From: Lentisphaeria bacterium
GTDB lineage: Bacteria > Verrucomicrobiota > Lentisphaeria > Oligosphaerales > Oligosphaeraceae
Reading direction: 5' to 3'
Length of the DNA: 55,594 nucleotides
NCBI GenBank assembly: GCA_016303095.1
Contig: JAEDMH010000002.1
Span: 1-55,594, forward strand
A model generated the notes under the pieces. That model was not told the DNA's origin. It worked only from the letters and a program-made list of their open reading frames with translations, and ran no database searches. Each line of letters begins with the position of its first letter. Position 1 is the stretch's first letter. A program made the position numbers and the translations under genes. Shown here one piece after another: positions 7,547-16,821 of this stretch.

Positions 7547-10500
7547 ATGACTCCCTTTGAAGCCGCCAAGAATCCCGCCTCCCGTCAGCGTCCCGTCCCC
7601 TTCTGGAGTTGGAATGACCGCCTAGATCCCCAGGAATGCTGCCATCAGATTGACCTGATGGAGCAGCAGGGGATTGGGGGATTTTTCATGCACGCCCGAG
7701 GGGGGCTCCACACGGAATATCTCTCCGACCCATGGTTTGACACCATCCGGGCCTGTCTTCACCGTGCCCAGGAACTGGGCATGAACGCCTGGGCCTACGA
7801 TGAGAACGGGTGGCCCAGCGGCTTTGGGGGAGGCCTGGTCAACGGCAAGGGGCTCTTCTACCAGCAGAAATATTTGCGATGCAAGGAAGTATGGGGAGAG
7901 AAGGAGGCCCGGGCCGTGGAGCACCCCCTGGCCATCTTCACCGAGGAGGGCGCCTGGCTCCCCCTGGATCAGCCCCTGCCCCAAAAACAGCGTCTTCTGG
8001 TGTGCTTCTTCCAAGTCAATCCCTATTATGTGGACACCCTGGACGGGCGGGTCATCGCCCAGTTCATCCAATGCACCCATCAGGAATACTTCCAGCGTCT
8101 CACTTCCGAGGAGCGCCGGAACATGCGGGGCTTCTTCACCGACGAGCCCCAGATCTCCCGGGACGGATATCCCTGGTCCCTGGCCTTGGAGGAGGCCTAC
8201 CGGGAGCGCTACCAGGAGGAGTTGCTTCCCCGTCTTTGCCAGCTCTTCCATCCCTGGGGCAAGGACTACCGGCGCACCCGGTATCGCTACTGGCGCATCT
8301 GCACCGAGCTTTTCAGCCAGAATTTCATGAAGCAGATCCACGACTGGTGCCAGGAACATGACTGGGAGCTGACCGGACACCTGGTGCTGGAAGAGACCTT
8401 GTTGGATCAGCTGATCTCCAACGGGGCCTGCATGCCCCATTACGAATATTTCCACATTCCGGGGATGGACATTCTTGGCCGGGACCACTCCTGGGTCACC
8501 CTCCCCCTCCAGCTCTTCAGCGCCGCCGCCCAGACGGGGAAACGCCAGATTCTCTCCGAGACCTTCGCCCTCTGCGGATGGGCCGTCTCCTTCGCCGATC
8601 TCCAATGGCTGGTCCAATGGCAGTTCGTCCACGGCGTGAATCTGGTCTGCCAGCACCTGGAAAGCTATAGCCTGCGGGGCATCCGGAAGCGGGACTACCC
8701 CGCCAGCCTCTTCCGCCATCAGCCCTGGTGGGCCTACTACAAGCCCTTCAATGACTATCTCTCCCGCATGGGCACCCTCCTGGAAACCGGCGACGTGAAG
8801 TATCAGGTGCTCCTGATCCATCCCCAGTCCACCGCCATGATGCACTACGACAATGGCCGGAACGGGGCTCTGATGCCCTATCAGTTTGCCTTCAAGGCCG
8901 CCACGGACACCCTGGAGGCCCACCAAATCAACCATCACTACGGGGACGAAATCCTCATGGAGCGCCATGGCCGGGTGGAGAAGGGCGCTCTAGTCATCGG
9001 GGAGCAAGCCTATCGACTGGTCATCCTGCCCAAGCTGAACCACCTCTCCCGCTGCCAAGTGCGGCTTCTGGAGCAATTCCACCAGGAGGGAGGACAGATT
9101 CTGGGCCTGCGCAACGACCTGGAAGAGAGTCCCTTCGCCGTGGACGGAGAAGGGGCGCCCCAGTGCTCCCTCCTGGAGAAGGTGCAATGGTTTGACACCC
9201 TGGAGGCCCTGGTGGAAGCCATTCCCCAGGAGTTCCGCCCCGTGCGGGTCACGGGAGAGGACGGGGCCGACGCCCCCCAGATCCACTGCACCGCCCGACA
9301 CTTCCCGGATTTCGACGGCAAGCCCGCTGTGCTCCACTACTTTGTGAACAATCGCCGTTTTGAGTCGGTCAAGACCCTGGTCTCCGTGCCCGGCGTGGGC
9401 GTGGAGGGATACTCTCCCCGCACAGGAGAGCGCTATCCCGTCCCCTACACCACCGACGGGAAGGTCTGCCTGGTGCCCCATGTCTTCTCCCCCGCCGGGG
9501 ATCTCCTTCTCCTCTCCCGTCCCTATCCTGTGGAGGCGGCCGCTCCGGCGGCGCCGGCGGGCAAGCCTCTGGCCTTGGCGCCCCGTTGGCAGGTGGCAAA
9601 GGCCTCGGAAAACCTTCTCACCCTGGATCATTGCCGTTGTGTGGTGGACGGGGAGGAGCTGTTTGCCCGGGAGTATGTGCTCACCATCAACGATGCCCTG
9701 CTGGCCAGGGAGAAGGAGAACCAGGAAGTCGCGTTGGAGTTCACCTTCCAAGTGGGCGAGGGCTTTGACTTCCAGCGTCCCCTGGATCTCCTCCTGGAGC
9801 ATGCGGAGCGCCATCGGATTTTGGTGAATGGGAAGACCCTTTCCTCCCCGTCCCGGGGATTCTTCGCGGATCCTGCCTTCCAGCGCATCTCCCTGGAGGG
9901 GTTGCTGCAGCCGGGTGAGAACCGCATCCGCCTGGAGACCACCTACCACCAGGATCCCCAGACCTTCGCCTGTCTCCGGGCCTCCAAAATCTTCGAATCC
10001 GAACGGAACAAACTCTCCTTGGACAGCGAAATCGAGGCCATCTACCTGGCGGGCGACTTCGGGGTGGCCACCCCAGGCGCCTTCACGGAACTCACGGAGG
10101 ACTCCTGCCGCTACCAAGGGGAATTCCTCCTCACCGCCCTCCCCCAGGAAGTTCCCGGCGACCATCTGGAACAGGGAGGCTTCCCCTTCTTCGCCGGCAC
10201 CATCACCCTGGCCCAGGAAGTCCTCCTCTCCCGGGAAGACCTCCAGGAAAACCGCTCTTTCCACTTCGAGAATCTCTGGGGCAATGTCCTCCTTCTGAAG
10301 ATCAACGGCCATGACCTCGCCCCTCTCACTCTCCCCGAATATCACCGGGAAATTCCCCGGGAATGGCTCCAGGAGGGCGCCAACCGGGTGGAGGCCACTC
10401 TGGTCACTTCCCTGCGGAACATGCTAGGCCCCCATCATCTGGAGGAAGGAGACAGCCACGCGGTCTGCCCCTGGAGCTTCTACAAGACGGCAGGAGGCCC

Positions 10501-10567
10501 CTTCACAGCCCACGGAGCCCCCGACTGGAACGACGGATACTGCTTCGTCCGCCACGGCATGGCCTAA
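7547..10567 (+). CDS. Large glycoside hydrolase, GH106/alpha-L-rhamnosidase-related
   Basis: The product has 1006 residues and no signal peptide. Its N-terminal TIM-barrel begins VPFWSWNDRLDPQECCHQID, then GIGGFFMHARGGL and AWAYDENGWPSGFGGG, phrases typical of GH106-like enzymes (Pfam Glyco_hydro_106 region). LTGHLVLEETLLDQ (about residue 277) and the RQILSETFALCGW segment hold candidate acid/base and nucleophile carboxylates. A glutamine-amidotransferase-like domain (about 420-560) and C-terminal beta-sandwich modules with galactose-binding character (about 700-1000) follow. Family members remove terminal rhamnose or related sugars; the exact substrate is inference. ATG 7547 is the first start consistent with the family; the open frame back to 7439 has no ATG. 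It heads a four-gene plus-strand cluster. Confidence 0.75.
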   Translation: MTPFEAAKNPASRQRPVPFWSWNDRLDPQECCHQIDLMEQQGIGGFFMHARGGLHTEYLSDPWFDTIRACLHRAQELGMNAWAYDENGWPSGFGGGLVNGKGLFYQQKYLRCKEVWGEKEARAVEHPLAIFTEEGAWLPLDQPLPQKQRLLVCFFQVNPYYVDTLDGRVIAQFIQCTHQEYFQRLTSEERRNMRGFFTDEPQISRDGYPWSLALEEAYRERYQEELLPRLCQLFHPWGKDYRRTRYRYWRICTELFSQNFMKQIHDWCQEHDWELTGHLVLEETLLDQLISNGACMPHYEYFHIPGMDILGRDHSWVTLPLQLFSAAAQTGKRQILSETFALCGWAVSFADLQWLVQWQFVHGVNLVCQHLESYSLRGIRKRDYPASLFRHQPWWAYYKPFNDYLSRMGTLLETGDVKYQVLLIHPQSTAMMHYDNGRNGALMPYQFAFKAATDTLEAHQINHHYGDEILMERHGRVEKGALVIGEQAYRLVILPKLNHLSRCQVRLLEQFHQEGGQILGLRNDLEESPFAVDGEGAPQCSLLEKVQWFDTLEALVEAIPQEFRPVRVTGEDGADAPQIHCTARHFPDFDGKPAVLHYFVNNRRFESVKTLVSVPGVGVEGYSPRTGERYPVPYTTDGKVCLVPHVFSPAGDLLLLSRPYPVEAAAPAAPAGKPLALAPRWQVAKASENLLTLDHCRCVVDGEELFAREYVLTINDALLAREKENQEVALEFTFQVGEGFDFQRPLDLLLEHAERHRILVNGKTLSSPSRGFFADPAFQRISLEGLLQPGENRIRLETTYHQDPQTFACLRASKIFESERNKLSLDSEIEAIYLAGDFGVATPGAFTELTEDSCRYQGEFLLTALPQEVPGDHLEQGGFPFFAGTITLAQEVLLSREDLQENRSFHFENLWGNVLLLKINGHDLAPLTLPEYHREIPREWLQEGANRVEATLVTSLRNMLGPHHLEEGDSHAVCPWSFYKTAGGPFTAHGAPDWNDGYCFVRHGMA

Positions 10568-10588
10568 TTTTCCCCCTTGCCCCATTCC

Positions 10589-11500
10589 ATGCAGAAGGAA
10601 ATCCAATTCTACAATCGGGAAACAGGCCGTCTGGAAACGGAAAATGTCCTGGGGGACCGCTGGCTCCGCCTGGCCTACCTCTCCCCCATCCGGGGCCTCC
10701 TCCAGGGGCCCCTCTTCTCCCACGCCCTCTTCTCCCGCTTCATGGGATGGATGCTGGACCGCCCTTCCTCGGTGAAACGCATCGCCCCCACGGTCCGAAA
10801 ACTCCACATCAACATGGCGGAGGCCGTGGTGCCGGAAGGAGGATACACCTCCTTCAACGACTTCTTCGCCCGGGAGCTGAAGCCCGGCGCCCGCCCCCTT
10901 CCCGAGGATCCCAGCCGTCTCTGCTGCCCGGCGGACTGCCGCCTCACCGTCTATCCGGAGATCACCGCCGGGCTGGTGGTTCCCGTCAAAGGCACCCCCT
11001 ATTCCATGGCAGATCTCCTGGGACTCCAAGGCACCCGGTATGCCCGGGGATTCGACGGAGGCTCCCTAATGGTCTGCCGCCTCTGCCCCGCCGACTACCA
11101 TCGCTACCATTTCCCCGACGACGGCATCCAGGAGGACTATTGGGTCACCCACGGAAAATACCACTCCGTCAATCCCCTAGCCCTTCAGAGAGGCTACCGG
11201 GTCTTCACGGAGAATTTCCGCACCACCCGGATCCTTCAGCTGCGCCGGGGCGGTCTGGCGGCCATGTTTGCCGTGGGCGCCTTTGGCGTGGCCTCCATCC
11301 ATGACTACGCCACCGAGTCGGGCATGGAATTCTCCCGGGGCACTCAAGCGGGCTTCTTCACCTTTGGCGGCTCCACCGTCATCCTGGCCTTCCCTCCCGG
11401 GCGCTGTCGCTTTGACGAGGATCTGGCGACCCATAGCGCCCAGGGGGTGGAAACCCTGGTCAAGGTCAACTCCGCCGTCGGCACTTTTCTCACCCCCTAA
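10589..11500 (+). CDS. psd: Phosphatidylserine decarboxylase proenzyme
   Basis: This 303-residue protein makes phosphatidylethanolamine from phosphatidylserine at the membrane. Visible motifs are NFNDFFAREL-like (TSFNDFFARELKPGARP), CPADCRLTVYPEI, RLCPADYHRYHFPDDG, HGKYHSVNP, and the self-cleavage site FTFGGSTVI (GGST, where Ser becomes the pyruvoyl group). It is the longer, soluble-looking PSD type. The gene lies 21 bp after the GH106-like gene and 24 bp before a GH2 gene. A phospholipid gene inside a glycosidase run is unexpected and may reflect chance operon packing. ATG 10589 is used; a TTG lies in frame at 10577. Confidence 0.93.
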   Translation: MQKEIQFYNRETGRLETENVLGDRWLRLAYLSPIRGLLQGPLFSHALFSRFMGWMLDRPSSVKRIAPTVRKLHINMAEAVVPEGGYTSFNDFFARELKPGARPLPEDPSRLCCPADCRLTVYPEITAGLVVPVKGTPYSMADLLGLQGTRYARGFDGGSLMVCRLCPADYHRYHFPDDGIQEDYWVTHGKYHSVNPLALQRGYRVFTENFRTTRILQLRRGGLAAMFAVGAFGVASIHDYATESGMEFSRGTQAGFFTFGGSTVILAFPPGRCRFDEDLATHSAQGVETLVKVNSAVGTFLTP

Positions 11501-11524
11501 CTCCCCGTTCCCCCCTTCCTCCCT

Positions 11525-13897
11525 ATGAACGACCTCTATCTCCATTGTCAGATCGACAGCGGCCTTCTGCTGGCCGAATTCCCCGCCCCCCTCAAAGACG
11601 CCCGCATCCTCACCCTGGAAGGAGAGGAGGTCCCTGCTCCCGTCCTCTCCTGCGAATCCCTGGAGAACGGGATGTGGCGCACCCGGCTGGACGCCTCCCA
11701 GCTCTACTGCTGGTCTCCCGAGACGCCCGTCCTCTACCGTTTTGTGTCCGAGGGGGTGGAGCAGCGCTTTGGATACTGCGAGATCCGCCGTTTCCAAAAC
11801 AAGGCGATCCTCTTCAATGGCTCCCCCATCTACTTCCGGGGAGTCATCCGGGGCATTGCCGCCCATGACCATCCCAACATGACCGGGGGCACCCTCTTCG
11901 AGGCCGCCGTGAAGTACATTCGCCAGGCCAAGAAATACGGCTTCAATCTGGTGCGCTTCCACTCCACCATCCCCTGGCCCGAATTCGTGGATGCCGCCGA
12001 CCAGGAAGGCATCCTCATCCATGCGGAAATCGGCTTCGCCTACGACCGCAATGAAAAGGGCGAAAAAGTGGGGCTGGCCATGGATCAGACCACCTGGAAG
12101 GAAACCCTCCGGAAATACCGGAACTCCCCCTCCATGGCCATCTTCTGCATCGGCAATGAAATGCACAACTCCGGCAGAGTGCCCCAGGTCCACGCCATCT
12201 ACGAGGAAGGACGACGCCTGGCCCCCGGAAAGCTCATCATCGACAACTCCGGCTGGGGAGAATACGACCGCACCAGCGCCGACCTCTTCTCCCAGCATGT
12301 GGCCTATTTCTTCCCCTACGGAAACCACAAGGAAATGTTCCATGTGGAGGATCCCTGGCTCATCAACGGCTCCACCTACCAGGTCCCCTTCGACACCACC
12401 GCCCAGGCCAAGGGATGCACCGCCAAGGCCCACCGGGCCGTCACCCCCATCCGCCCTACCCTGGCCCACGAGGCCGTCCACTACATCGACGTGCCCGACT
12501 ACTACGCCCTGCGGAAGAAGTTCGATGATTTCTGCCAGAGAGTGGGGCCCGAATATCTGGCGGCCAACGAGATCGCCCGGCCCAAGTTCCTGGACGCCCT
12601 GCCGGAGCTCATCGAGCGCAAGGGGCTCCTGCCCCGCTTCCCCAAGATGGTGGCCGCTTCCCGCCATTTCCGCCAGGCCTGCCTCAAACAGTATTTGGAG
12701 AGCTGCCGCTTCTCCAGCCTGTGCGGTTTCGAAATGCTGCAATTCGCCGACTGTCTGAAATACGAGAACAAGAACGGCATTGTGGACTGCTTTGACGACG
12801 ACAAGGACATCCAGCCCCAGTGGATGCGTCAGTTCAACGACCAGGCCGCCTTGCTCCTCCAGGTGGAGAAGCCCGCCTTCTATTGGACCGAGGGCCTGAA
12901 GGCCACTCTCCATGTCTCCGATTTCCTCCCGGAGCCGGAAGTTCTGGGCACCCTCACCGTCACCCTGGCCTTCCCCGATGGCCGCAAGGAATGTCTCTAC
13001 CAGGGAGAGAAATTCTCCCTGGTGGGAGGACTCCAAAAGCTGGCCGATCTGGAGGTGGCCTTCCCGGAAGACCCCGCCCAGACCCTGACCTTGACGGCGG
13101 AATTCCAGATCGAGGAGGGAGCTCTTCTCCAGAACCAGTGGACCCTCTGGGGCTTCCCCAAGCCCGCCATGCCCCCCATGCCTGAAAACACCCTGGTCAC
13201 CGGCTCCTTCAACCAGGAGGTCTTCCAGGCCCTGGAGAAGGGGATGACCGTGCTGCTGACGCTCCCCAAGCCTCCCGTGAAGGGGCAGGAGGAGTTCTTC
13301 TTCCCCGGCGCCCGGGAACACTGCAAGCCCTGCATTTGGGATCGGGGCAGCAATCTGGGCGGCGTCATCGAATCTCCCGCCATCCGGGAGGCCCTGGGAG
13401 GAGAGGAGTTCTTCAATCTCCGCCTCTTCTCTCTCTTCCATGACGCCTACAAGGTGAATTTGGACACCTTCCCCGGGAAGGTCACCCAGTGGATGTGGGG
13501 CGTGGACAAGCCCGTGCGGGACCGGATGAAGGGCCTGGTCCAGGGCGTCAAGCACTTCATCGACGGAGACACCCTCCGGAATTTCAGCCATCTCTTCTCC
13601 GTCCATGTGGGGCCCGGAACCCTGGTGGTCTGCACCCTGAATCTCTCCCTGGACGCCCCCGCCGAGGATTGCGTCATCCGCAACTTCTCCGCCGCCCTGC
13701 TGAAGAATCTGCCCCTCCTGGCCCAGACGGAATGCGCCATCACCCCCGAAGCCCTGAAAGCCTATCTCCAAGAAGTCCAGAAGAAGGGCCCCAGCAAAGA
13801 GGACACCATGAACCACTTCTGGGAAATTGACAACAAGCTGGTGGAAGACACTCTCTTCTGGGAAGAGGCCAACCTGGACCTGCGAAAGATCGACTAA
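11525..13897 (+). CDS. Glycoside hydrolase family 2-like enzyme
   Basis: This 790-residue protein has no signal peptide. The N-terminal part is a short immunoglobulin-like GH2 domain ending in FGYCEIRRFQNKAILFNGSP. The TIM barrel then has IYFRGVIRGIAAHDHPN, an acid/base glutamate in FCIGNEMHNSG and a probable nucleophile glutamate in LAHEAVHYIDVP. The first sugar-binding domain typical of full GH2 enzymes is reduced. A C-terminal beta-sandwich is followed by a helical end. Such proteins hydrolyse beta-galactosides, glucuronides or related linkages; specificity is not readable. The hairpin AACCCCGCC/GGCGGGG just after the stop (13896-13919) lacks a T-run and may only stabilise mRNA. Confidence 0.75.
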   Translation: MNDLYLHCQIDSGLLLAEFPAPLKDARILTLEGEEVPAPVLSCESLENGMWRTRLDASQLYCWSPETPVLYRFVSEGVEQRFGYCEIRRFQNKAILFNGSPIYFRGVIRGIAAHDHPNMTGGTLFEAAVKYIRQAKKYGFNLVRFHSTIPWPEFVDAADQEGILIHAEIGFAYDRNEKGEKVGLAMDQTTWKETLRKYRNSPSMAIFCIGNEMHNSGRVPQVHAIYEEGRRLAPGKLIIDNSGWGEYDRTSADLFSQHVAYFFPYGNHKEMFHVEDPWLINGSTYQVPFDTTAQAKGCTAKAHRAVTPIRPTLAHEAVHYIDVPDYYALRKKFDDFCQRVGPEYLAANEIARPKFLDALPELIERKGLLPRFPKMVAASRHFRQACLKQYLESCRFSSLCGFEMLQFADCLKYENKNGIVDCFDDDKDIQPQWMRQFNDQAALLLQVEKPAFYWTEGLKATLHVSDFLPEPEVLGTLTVTLAFPDGRKECLYQGEKFSLVGGLQKLADLEVAFPEDPAQTLTLTAEFQIEEGALLQNQWTLWGFPKPAMPPMPENTLVTGSFNQEVFQALEKGMTVLLTLPKPPVKGQEEFFFPGAREHCKPCIWDRGSNLGGVIESPAIREALGGEEFFNLRLFSLFHDAYKVNLDTFPGKVTQWMWGVDKPVRDRMKGLVQGVKHFIDGDTLRNFSHLFSVHVGPGTLVVCTLNLSLDAPAEDCVIRNFSAALLKNLPLLAQTECAITPEALKAYLQEVQKKGPSKEDTMNHFWEIDNKLVEDTLFWEEANLDLRKID

Positions 13898-13951
13898 CCC
13901 CGCCTGCCTCATGGCGGGGGTTCCCGCCCCCGCCGCATCCCCCCTCATTGT

Positions 13952-14635
13952 ATGGACACCTACACCGTTCACGCCGTCCGCCCCCAGGACGCCCCCGCCC
14001 TCCACGATTCCTGGAACAGCCCCGCCTGGGCTTCCGCCAATACCGTCTCCCTGGAGTGGCATTGGCCTACCCCCCATCCTCTCCCCAAAGTACAGGCACG
14101 CCTCCTCCATGACGGCAGAACCGTCTATGGCATCTTCCAAGTCCAAGACCATTCCGTCCTGGGTCTGACGAAAGACTACAATGCCCTGGTCTGCAACGAC
14201 TCCTGCGTGGAATTCTTCTTCCGTCCCCGTTTGGAGAAGGGCTACCTCAATTTGGAGATGAGCGCCTCCGGGGCCAAGCTATGCTCCTACATCACCAAGC
14301 CGGCCCGCCAGCCCGACGGCACCTTCGAGGAATACCAGCCCGTTCCCCTGGAGATTGGGGAGCGCATTGCCGTGCGGGGCAGCCAGGGCCTCACCGGCTG
14401 GGAACTTCCCGGCCCTGTGACCTGGGAAATCGCCTTCCAGATTCCCCCGGCCGTCCCGGAAGCCTTCCTCGGCCCCCTGGGCGCCCTGGATGGACAGATC
14501 TGGACCGGAAACTTCTATCACTGCGCCGACCACTCCGCCACTCCCCGCTGGATGGCCTGGCAGGGAGTCCCGGAGCTGAACTTCCACCGCCCCGACTGCT
14601 TCGGCACTCTCCTGATGGAAGAACGGAAGGGGTAG
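13952..14635 (+). CDS. CBM9/DOMON-like carbohydrate-binding protein
   Basis: The product has 227 residues and no signal peptide. The pattern VQARLLHDGRTVYGIFQVQD, NDSCVEFFFRP, YLNLEMSASG, TWEIAFQIP and WTGNFYHCAD matches stand-alone carbohydrate-binding module family 9-like domains, where conserved Trp and Tyr stack on sugars. The terminal WMAWQGVPELNFHRPDCFGTL is a familiar end block. These proteins often sit beside glycosidases in PVC and Bacteroidota genomes. Here it is the last gene of the plus-strand cluster, 54 bp after the GH2 gene. Confidence 0.8.
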   Translation: MDTYTVHAVRPQDAPALHDSWNSPAWASANTVSLEWHWPTPHPLPKVQARLLHDGRTVYGIFQVQDHSVLGLTKDYNALVCNDSCVEFFFRPRLEKGYLNLEMSASGAKLCSYITKPARQPDGTFEEYQPVPLEIGERIAVRGSQGLTGWELPGPVTWEIAFQIPPAVPEAFLGPLGALDGQIWTGNFYHCADHSATPRWMAWQGVPELNFHRPDCFGTLLMEERKG

Positions 14636-14715
14636 TGGCCTCCCCCGTTCTTCTCTTTGCCCCCTCTCTGCCCCCAAAACTCCCCCGGAACGCGGCGAAA
14701 CGTCCCCCGGGGGGG

Positions 14716-15594
14716 CTATTCGATATTCATGATCTGCTCCCGCACCTTGGAGAGTTCGATCTTCAGGGCCAGGGCATCCTCGGCGATGACGAGATCTGCG
14801 GTCTTGGAGGAGAGGGTGGTCACCTCCCGGTTCATTTCCTGACCCAGGAAATCCAATTCCCGGCCCGGCTCCTTCTCCTCCAGCAGACGAAAATATTTCA
14901 CCAGGTGGCTCTGGAGACGCACCACCTCCTCCGTGATATCGGCCCGCTCCGCAAAGAAGACCACCTCCTTCGCCATCCGCTCGTCCGACTCCGAAATCTT
15001 CGCCCCCAACTCCTGAAGGCGCCCCCGGAGACGCTCCTGAAGCTGCCGCAACGCCTCATCCCCCCGCGCCACAATGGACGCCAGGCGGCGGGACATCTCC
15101 TGGCCACGGCGGAGCAAATCCTCCTTCAAGCGCAATCCCTCCTCCACCCGGGCCTTCTGCAAGCCCGCCAGCGCCTCCTCCAGAGCGGGGGTCAGCAACG
15201 CCTCGAAGGGGGTCAGGAAACCATTCTGGGCGGAGGAAGCCAACACGCCGGGCACCGCCAGCACATCCCCCACGGCAGGGCCCGTCTCCAGCCCCGCCTC
15301 CGCCGCCAAATTCCGCAATTCCCGGGCGGCGGACAGAAAGGCGATTTTGTCCACCCGAGGCATTTCCGCCAGATATTGGGGATTCATCTGATAGTTCACC
15401 GTCAGACAGAGGCTTCCCCGGGAGAGGAGGCTTTGCACCCGGCGACGAATCGTCTGTTCCCAGGAGGACACTTCCCGGGGGAGGGAGCAACGCAAATCCA
15501 CCTGTTTCCGGCTATTCACCGCGGTGATTTCCACCGTCAGCGTTCCGCATTCCCCCGAGGCCGCGCCCCGGCCATATCCCGTCATGCTCTGCAT
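14716..15594 (-). CDS. yicC: YicC/YloC family endoribonuclease
   Basis: The product is 292 residues, the family's usual size. It starts with the hallmark MQSMTGYGRG. Also seen are VEITAVNSRKQVDLRCSLPRE, a Gln/Arg-rich coiled middle, and the C-terminal block GRELDFLGQEMNREVTTLSSK ending KIELSKVREQIMNIE. YicC proteins are reported ribonucleases acting on structured RNA. It is the last gene of a minus-strand trio, 39 bp downstream of ychF. Confidence 0.92.
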   Translation of the reverse strand: MQSMTGYGRGAASGECGTLTVEITAVNSRKQVDLRCSLPREVSSWEQTIRRRVQSLLSRGSLCLTVNYQMNPQYLAEMPRVDKIAFLSAARELRNLAAEAGLETGPAVGDVLAVPGVLASSAQNGFLTPFEALLTPALEEALAGLQKARVEEGLRLKEDLLRRGQEMSRRLASIVARGDEALRQLQERLRGRLQELGAKISESDERMAKEVVFFAERADITEEVVRLQSHLVKYFRLLEEKEPGRELDFLGQEMNREVTTLSSKTADLVIAEDALALKIELSKVREQIMNIE

Positions 15595-15633
15595 GTTTCT
15601 TTCCTCCTTGGGGTGTCGCCCTTCCCTGCCGTC

Positions 15634-16743
15634 TCACACGGAGAAGCGGACGAAGCAGCAGTCGCCGTCCTGCATGACGTAATCCTTTCCTTCGATGCGG
15701 AGTTTTCCCGCCTCTTTGGCGGCGTTCCAACTTCCGTAGGTCATCAGATCCTCGTAGGAAATCACTTCCATGCGGATGAATCCCCGCTGCATATCCGTGT
15801 GGATCTTTCCTGCGGCCACGGGGGCGGTAGAGCCTGCGGTCACGGTCCAGGCGCGGGTTTCATCCGGCCCGGTGGTGAAGAAGGTGAGATACTTGAGCAT
15901 CCGATACCCGGTGTGGATCACCCTCTGCAATCCGCTTTCCTGGATTCCCAGGTCGTCCATGAAGATCTGGGCCTCTTCGGGGGAGAGTCCCTGGAGTTCC
16001 GTCTCGAATTTCGCGCACACGGGAACCACTTCCATCCCGTATTCCCGGGCCTTTTCCACCAGCCTCTGGGTGATGGGCTCCTTGCCGAAATTCCGATAGA
16101 ACTCCTCGTCGGTATTGGCGCAGACAAAAGCGGGAATCAGGGTCAGCAGCTGCATGCCCCGCACCACCTTCGCCTGCTCCGCATCCTCCCGGTCATACTG
16201 GGGAATGCGTCCCTCCTCCAGAGACTGGGCGAAGCTCTCCGCCAAGGCCAACTCCAATTTGGCGGCAGGATCCTGGGCGGCGGCGCTCCGGGCGCTCTTC
16301 TTGGCCCGGGCCAGCTTCTGCTGCAGCATCTCCAAATCCGCCAGCATCAATTCCGTCAGGATCAACTCCAAATCCCGGACGGGATCCAGGGTCTCCTTCA
16401 CATGCACCACCTCCGGATCCCGGAAGCAACGCACCACGTGAGCCACCGCATCCACGCCCCGAATGTGGGAGAGAAACTGGTTGCCCAACCCCTCCCCCTT
16501 GCTGGCTCCCTCCACGAGCCCGGCAATGTCAATGAACTGCATGGTGGCGGGAATGACCTTCGCCGACTTCTCCTGTTCCGCCAGCTTCTGAATCCGGGGA
16601 TCCGGCACCGGCACAATGCCCGTGTTGGGCTCAATGGTGCAGAAGGGAAAATTCTCCGCCGCCGCCTTCCCGTTGGACAGGGCGTTGAAGAGGGTGGACT
16701 TGCCCACATTGGGCAGACCGACAAAACCGCAGGAGAGAGACAT
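15634..16743 (-). CDS. ychF: Redox-regulated OBG-like ATPase YchF
   Basis: The product has 369 residues. The P-loop is GLPNVGKST, with switch regions FPFCTIEPN and FIDIAGLVEGASKGEGLGNQFL. In place of the GTP-specifying NKxD it has VCANTDEE, as expected for the ATP-preferring YchF subfamily. The C-terminal TGS domain ends in YVMQDGDCCFVRFSV. YchF binds ribosomes and affects stress responses. It lies between the AsmA-like gene (79 bp upstream) and yicC on the same strand. Confidence 0.96.
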   Translation of the reverse strand: MSLSCGFVGLPNVGKSTLFNALSNGKAAAENFPFCTIEPNTGIVPVPDPRIQKLAEQEKSAKVIPATMQFIDIAGLVEGASKGEGLGNQFLSHIRGVDAVAHVVRCFRDPEVVHVKETLDPVRDLELILTELMLADLEMLQQKLARAKKSARSAAAQDPAAKLELALAESFAQSLEEGRIPQYDREDAEQAKVVRGMQLLTLIPAFVCANTDEEFYRNFGKEPITQRLVEKAREYGMEVVPVCAKFETELQGLSPEEAQIFMDDLGIQESGLQRVIHTGYRMLKYLTFFTTGPDETRAWTVTAGSTAPVAAGKIHTDMQRGFIRMEVISYEDLMTYGSWNAAKEAGKLRIEGKDYVMQDGDCCFVRFSV

Positions 16744-16821
16744 AGGACAGACGAGGCAGACGAGCGAAAAGTGTGTGGGGGGGGGGACGAAAGTGAGAGA
16801 AAGGGGGTGAGGGGAAGGGGA

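Noticed and set aside
11177..14152. Very long open frame on the minus strand opposite the GH2 gene
   Set aside because: The translation is low-complexity Gly/Glu/His/Leu text typical of the antisense frame of GC-rich genes and has no domain, while the plus strand encodes a clear GH2 enzyme and half of psd.
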